Shown here: piece after piece, positions 7,475 to 9,489 of the stretch
Position numbering within the stretch: position 1 is the stretch's first letter
Layout of the letters: the number at the start of each line of letters is the position of its first letter
Assembly: GCA_950069165.1 (NCBI GenBank)
Contig: CATMIT010000059.1
Location: forward strand, 1-9,489
Source of the DNA: an uncultured Flavobacteriales bacterium
Lineage (GTDB): Bacteria > Bacteroidota > Bacteroidia > Flavobacteriales > BACL11
Direction: 5' to 3'
Length of the DNA: 9,489 bases
Notes under the pieces: generated by a model
Databases searched by the model: none
What the model was told of the DNA's origin: nothing
Seen by the model: the letters and a program-made list of their open reading frames with translations, nothing else
Made by a program: the position numbers and the translations under genes

Positions 7475-9489
7475 CAAAGCAGGAATTGCGGTACCATGCA
7501 GCATTTGGATGAGTTGATACAAAACGATCCGCAAATTCAGATTCGTATGCAGCAGCAAGAAAATATAATTCAGCAATGGATAAATAATCAACCAGAGGGT
7601 TTCATATCCTCAGTAGTTATCACTATTCCAGTGGTCGTGCATGTTATTTATAAAACTTCTTCACAAAACATATCCACCGCACAAGTGCAATCGCAAATTG
7701 ACATATTGAATGAAGATTTTAGAAAATTAAATTCTGATGCATCTTTAGTTCCTTCAGCATTTTCTGGTGTAGCAGCCGATTGTGAGATAGAATTTTGTTT
7801 GGCTGTTAGGGATCCAAACGGTAATATAACAACAGGAATTACTAGAACATATACTACTACCTCAAGTTTTTCTGGATATACAAGTATGAAATATTCAAGT
7901 AGTGGTGGGCATAATGCCTGGAATACATCCGATTACTTAAATATTTGGGTATGTAATTTAAGTAGTGGTCTTCTAGGATTCGCTACTTTTCCAGGAGGTA
8001 ATGCAAGTACAGATGGTGTTGTTTGTGATTATGCTTATTTTGGCGATATAGGTACAGCAACTTACCCTTATCATTTAGGAAGGACAGCAACCCATGAGGT
8101 AGGACATTATTTGAACCTTTGGCATATTTGGGGGAATTCAAATTGTGGAAATGATTATTGTAATGATACACCAACTCAACAAACTTCAAATTATGGATGT
8201 CCTACTTTTCCTTCAACATCTAGTTGCAGTGGGAATGGCAACAATGGAGACATGTTTATGAACTATATGGACTATACTAATGATGCATGTATGTATATGT
8301 TTTCAGATGATCAAAAAACAAGAATGCAAGCAACCCTAAACGGAAGCCGTTCTTCTTTACAAAATTCAAATGGCTGTGTACCTGTAAATGTACCTATTGT
8401 GTTGAGCGCATCAATTACGGATGCAAGTTGTAATGGAAGTGCAGATGGTAGTATTGATTTAAGCGTAAGTGGTGGACTTGCTCCTTTTACTTATTCATGG
8501 AATAATGGAGCAAGTACTCAAGATATTTCTAACCTGGCAACAGGGAATTATACAGTTAGTGTAACAGATGCACAAGGACAAGTAGAAACTGCAACTTATA
8601 CTATTGTTGAGCCAACTCTTATTAGCATAAGTTATAATGTAACAAATACTTCTGCTCCTGGCATGAGTGATGGCGCGATTTATACCAGTACAACAGGAGG
8701 GACTCCTCCTTATACCTATTATTGGGTATCGCCCTATTCCACTAATCAAAATTTGATTAATATCCCTGCTGGCACCTATATTTTTTATGCTATTGATGAC
8801 AATAATTGTTTTGCTACCTCATCTATATTAGTAGAAAATGGCACGCTTACTCCTATTTCTGTTTCAGTAAATATTACTCATCTGAATTGCAATGGAGATG
8901 GAAATGGTAGTATTGATTTAAATGTTAGTGGTGGTATATTACCCTATAATTTTTTATGGAATAATGGCGTTACAACAGAGGATTTAACAAACCTTAGTGG
9001 AGGAAATTATACAATAAGTATTACAGATGCTTCCGGACAAACTTTTTCATCTACTTATACAGTTGTTGAGCCAGCCCCAATTAATATTAGCTATAATATT
9101 ACAAATGCCTCTTCAGTTGGGGCTAATGATGGCGCTATTGATTTAACAGTTAGCGGAGGCACAACCCCTTACTTATATTATTGGAATACAAGCCCAACAC
9201 AAAACACACAGAATATTTCTAATTTGACCGCTGGTACTTATACGGTTTGGGTAGTTGATGCTAATAGTTGCATTGCTACAATAGCAATTACTGTTTCTGA
9301 AAATACGACTATAATTTGTAATAGCCCTATTCCAACTGGCTTAAGTATAACAGACTTAACCCATGACAGGGCAAAAGTTAATTGGTTGGATGCAAATACA
9401 TCACTTTGTCTAGTAGAGATGTACAGAATTCAATTTAGAGAACAAGGAACAACAGCATGGAGTACAAAAACTGCATTGGGTTCTGGTCT
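7418..9489 (+). CDS. Secreted M43-family zinc metallopeptidase with SprB-type repeats and FN3 domain (3' end cut by window)
   Basis: The frame is open from ATG 7418 through the last base (690 codons plus 2 bases), so the C-terminus is missing. Residues 1-19 are a signal peptide (MKK, hydrophobic core, FTQA), followed by a propeptide-like stretch with RNCGT (C24). The peptidase spans about residues 70-320: it opens with IPVVVHVIY and has HEVGHYLNLWH with zinc ligands H226, H230 and H236, catalytic E227, and the Met-turn NYMDY (M284). This matches M43 (cytophagalysin/pappalysin type) enzymes of Bacteroidota. Then come four SprB-type repeats (residues 330-636) and an incipient FN3 domain from 637. 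A T9SS sorting domain is expected beyond the edge; that is inference. It would act outside the cell as a secreted or surface protease; its substrate is unknown. The gene starts 33 bases after addB, so it may have its own promoter (7382-7397), with read-through from addAB also possible. Confidence 0.9.
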   Translation, partial: MKKYSLLLGLIISVLFTQAQSRNCGTMQHLDELIQNDPQIQIRMQQQENIIQQWINNQPEGFISSVVITIPVVVHVIYKTSSQNISTAQVQSQIDILNEDFRKLNSDASLVPSAFSGVAADCEIEFCLAVRDPNGNITTGITRTYTTTSSFSGYTSMKYSSSGGHNAWNTSDYLNIWVCNLSSGLLGFATFPGGNASTDGVVCDYAYFGDIGTATYPYHLGRTATHEVGHYLNLWHIWGNSNCGNDYCNDTPTQQTSNYGCPTFPSTSSCSGNGNNGDMFMNYMDYTNDACMYMFSDDQKTRMQATLNGSRSSLQNSNGCVPVNVPIVLSASITDASCNGSADGSIDLSVSGGLAPFTYSWNNGASTQDISNLATGNYTVSVTDAQGQVETATYTIVEPTLISISYNVTNTSAPGMSDGAIYTSTTGGTPPYTYYWVSPYSTNQNLINIPAGTYIFYAIDDNNCFATSSILVENGTLTPISVSVNITHLNCNGDGNGSIDLNVSGGILPYNFLWNNGVTTEDLTNLSGGNYTISITDASGQTFSSTYTVVEPAPINISYNITNASSVGANDGAIDLTVSGGTTPYLYYWNTSPTQNTQNISNLTAGTYTVWVVDANSCIATIAITVSENTTIICNSPIPTGLSITDLTHDRAKVNWLDANTSLCLVEMYRIQFREQGTTAWSTKTALGSG
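7625..8377 (+). other. M43 metallopeptidase catalytic domain
   Basis: Residues 70-320. The zinc motif HEVGHYLNLWH starts at base 8093, and the Met-turn methionine of NYMDY is encoded at 8267-8269. Between them are paired cysteines (in NCGNDYCNDTP, YGCP and SSCSG) that probably form disulfides, as expected for an exported enzyme. The usual glycine of HExxHxxGxxH is asparagine here (N233). Confidence 0.88.
8405..8863 (+). repeat. Higher-order repeat unit 1: SprB-type repeats A1 (8405-8614) and B1 (8615-8839) plus linker
   Basis: A 459-base (153-residue) unit made of two related modules. A1 has CNGSADGSIDLSVSGG, then YSWNNG, then NYTVSVTDAQG. B1 has SDGAIYTSTTGGTPPYTYYW, then AGTYIFYAIDDNNC. 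The DG-x-I-x-L-x-x-x-GG-x-x-P-[YF] and G-x-Y-x-x-x-[VI]-x-D pattern is that of the SprB repeat family found in gliding-motility adhesins and other secreted Bacteroidota proteins. Confidence 0.85.
8864..9322 (+). repeat. Higher-order repeat unit 2: SprB-type repeats A2 (to 9073) and B2 (9074-9304)
   Basis: Second 459-base unit, in register with the first. The 18-base string beginning ATGGTAGTATTG occurs at 8445 and again at 8904, and the GATGGC of the B modules occurs at 8669 and 9128, both 459 bases apart. A2 resembles A1 (CNG, GSIDLNVSGG, WNNG, EPAPI) more than it resembles B2, so a two-module block was probably duplicated as a whole. A one-residue indel lies near the WNTSPTQNTQ segment of B2. 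Confidence 0.85.
9326..9489 (+). other. Fibronectin type III domain, N-terminal part (cut by window end)
   Basis: The sequence from PIPTGLSITDLTHDRAKVNW, followed by MYRIQFREQGTTAWSTK, follows the FN3 strand pattern (P-x-x-L-x-x-x-x-x-x-x-x-x-x-x-W, then Y-x-I-x-[YF]-R). The remaining strands lie beyond the window. FN3 domains of this kind often precede a T9SS sorting domain in Bacteroidota proteins. Confidence 0.7.

Noticed and set aside
2427..8749. Several minus-strand open frames of 64-88 codons inside the three large + strand genes and the protease gene
   Set aside because: They lie entirely opposite well-supported coding sequence, have no recognisable domain, and are rich in residues expected from reading AT-rich coding DNA backwards.
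3..9489. A novel defence or mobile system built around the helicase-nuclease pair
   Set aside because: The pair has the full motif set of housekeeping AddAB, no extra effector gene sits in the operon, and the neighbours are ordinary exported proteins. No integrase, attachment site or terminal repeat is visible.

Overview
The window most likely comes from an AT-rich member of the Bacteroidota, close to Flavobacteriia/Cytophagia-type gliding bacteria. It carries a C-terminal type B sorting domain of the type IX secretion system (T9SS), SprB-type repeats, an M43 metallopeptidase of the Bacteroidota kind, TAnnTTTG promoter-like motifs, and start codons with weak or no Shine-Dalgarno sequence. All four genes lie on the + strand and are tightly packed. 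There is no gene-free stretch over 300 bases and no RNA gene, CRISPR array or insertion sequence that I can see.

Layout. (1) Bases 3-1382 are the 3' end of a large secreted surface protein: two tandem 86-residue repeats resembling divergent InlB B-repeats, a linker domain, a PKD domain, and a T9SS type B (CHU_C / gliding-motility-associated) sorting domain. (2) Bases 1470-4580 and 4577-7384 are an addA-addB-like operon with a 4-base ATGA overlap. AddA is a UvrD-type helicase with a C-terminal RecB-family nuclease and starts at TTG. AddB lacks a recognisable Walker A but has an intact RecB-family nuclease framed by the four cysteines of an Fe-S cluster. (3) Bases 7418-9489, cut by the window end, encode a secreted M43 zinc metallopeptidase (signal peptide, HEVGHYLNLWH, Met-turn) followed by four SprB-type repeats arranged as two 153-residue ABAB units and the start of a fibronectin type III domain.

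How the genes relate. AddA and AddB should form one heterodimer that resects double-strand breaks for RecA-dependent repair. The flanking genes encode exported proteins and have no evident link to DNA repair; they look like ordinary neighbours. I found no convincing undescribed system. The points most worth a second look are the TTG start of addA, the one-motor/two-nuclease composition of the AddAB pair, the higher-order ABAB repeat in the protease, a possible cysteine switch in its propeptide, and the 86-residue repeat in the first gene.
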